From: Actinomycetota bacterium
Lineage (GTDB): Bacteria > Actinomycetota > Actinomycetes > S36-B12
Length of the DNA stretch: 6,589 nt
Reading direction: 5' to 3'
Assembly: GCA_947499275.1 (NCBI GenBank)
Contig: CANMNM010000079.1
Location: 1 to 6,589 of the forward strand
Part shown: piece by piece, positions 6,004 through 6,589 of the stretch
Numbering within the stretch: position 1 is the stretch's first letter
Layout of the letters: each line of letters begins with the position of its first letter
Position numbers and translations under genes: made by a program
The notes under the pieces: model-generated
Database searches by the model: none
What the model was told of the DNA's origin: nothing
Seen by the model: only the letters and a program-made list of their open reading frames with translations

Positions 6004-6030
6004 CGAACTACCAGGTGATCCCCTGGTTCG
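6004..6030 (-). terminator. Possible terminator hairpin overlapping the end of the ATPase gene
   Basis: On the minus strand CCAGG and CCTGG pair around a short loop, with a further CGAA/TTCG step across a 3-base bulge. The hairpin spans the last codons and the stop codon, and TTAGTTTGG follows. The U-run is broken and the stem modest, so this is a weak candidate. No U-tract follows on the whiB side. Confidence 0.3.
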
Positions 6031-6589
6031 CTAAAGCTGCACCAATTTCACGCAACCCGTCTAAATCATGTACGTCTTGAGCCATCGCGGGAATCGGCTG
6101 CACGGCAACATCTGGATGCGCTGCGGTGAAACGCATTGCAAGGTGTTTTTGACGCTCTTTAATTTCCATTCGCTGAGCATGAAGCTCTAGGAGTGCTGCG
6201 CTCAAGGGTCCTCGACCTTCTGCCGTTAATTTTTGGGCGGCCGCTAATACTTGATCTTGGCTCAGACCTGTTTCAGGAACTTCTTGTACTCGATTCAGTA
6301 TCAATCCACCCAGAGGCATTGAATCTTGGTTGAGTCGCTCGACAAAATAGGCAGCCTCGCGTAAAGCGTCACGCTCGGGCGCGGCAACAACTATGAACTC
6401 GGTGCCGGAGTCTTTGAGAAGTGCGTAAGTTGCATCAGCTCTTTCGCGGAAGCCGCCAAAAGTTGTATCGATATCAGCGACGAAGTTTCCTACATCAGCG
6501 AGTACTTGCGCACCGAGGAGTTTGCTCAGGACATTGGTGAAAATCCCAAAACCCATTGCGGCGATTCTGCCAATTCCACGGCCTGCACC
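6008..6589 (-). CDS. ArsA/Get3-like ATPase, C-terminal part (5' end outside window; Rv3680-like)
   Basis: The frame is open to the window edge, giving the last 193 residues; the internal ATG at 6556 is not the start. Recognisable parts are FGGFRERADATYALLKDSGTEFIVVAAPERDALREAAYFVERL (given by its position near residues 44–88 of the fragment: FGGFRERAD, then EFIVVAAPE) and MPLGGLILNRV. These match the actinobacterial ArsA-family ATPases encoded beside whiB4 in M. tuberculosis (Rv3679/Rv3680). The P-loop and switch I lie outside the window, so ATPase competence cannot be judged. These proteins were first called anion-transport ATPases from their similarity to arsenite-pump ArsA. They also resemble Get3, which targets tail-anchored membrane proteins; the substrate of the actinobacterial members is not evident from sequence. 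A partner ATPase gene probably lies just upstream, beyond the edge (inference from the mycobacterial pair). Confidence 0.88.
   Translation of the reverse strand, partial: GAGRGIGRIAAMGFGIFTNVLSKLLGAQVLADVGNFVADIDTTFGGFRERADATYALLKDSGTEFIVVAAPERDALREAAYFVERLNQDSMPLGGLILNRVQEVPETGLSQDQVLAAAQKLTAEGRGPLSAALLELHAQRMEIKERQKHLAMRFTAAHPDVAVQPIPAMAQDVHDLDGLREIGAALANQGITW

Overview
The window looks like ordinary, tightly packed chromosome from a free-living actinobacterium of moderate G+C content. The actinobacterial assignment rests on a WhiB-family Fe-S regulator (found essentially only in Actinobacteria and their phages) next to an ArsA-family ATPase, a class A penicillin-binding protein and a metallophosphoesterase. 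From memory this is the Mycobacterium tuberculosis order Rv3680–whiB4–ponA2–Rv3683. The modest G+C (about 48% counted over 241–960, higher by eye in the PBP gene), very short gaps and overlapping gene ends would suit a small-genome aquatic actinobacterium, but that lineage guess is inference.

Left part (1–1097): the 3' end of asd (+) converges on, and overlaps by 12 bp, a Sulfotransfer_2-type sulfotransferase gene (−). A tRNA-Pro(CGG) gene (−) lies just upstream of the sulfotransferase. The sulfotransferase is the most accessory-looking gene here and seems to have its own leaderless promoter.

Middle (1098–3225): a DUF1801 protein fused to a MORN-like tail (+) converges on an N-terminally anchored calcineurin-like phosphoesterase (−). 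The phosphoesterase diverges, across only 45 bp, from a GatB/YqeY-domain gene (+). Both genes have a −10-like hexamer placed so that transcription would begin at the start codon. The YqeY-domain gene then interlocks stop codons with the PBP gene (−).

Right part (3222–6589): a complete class A PBP (−), a 228-bp divergent control region with a good promoter and two dyads, a WhiB4-like regulator (+), and the C-terminal part of an ArsA/Get3-like ATPase (−), which runs off the window.

Functionally the right part is an envelope and redox neighbourhood: peptidoglycan polymerisation beside an Fe-S regulator and a membrane-associated ATPase. I see no CRISPR array, insertion sequence, phage gene or obvious new multi-gene system. 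The points most worth a second look are the whiB/PBP control region, the repeated leaderless-promoter geometry, the sulfotransferase and the DUF1801–MORN fusion.
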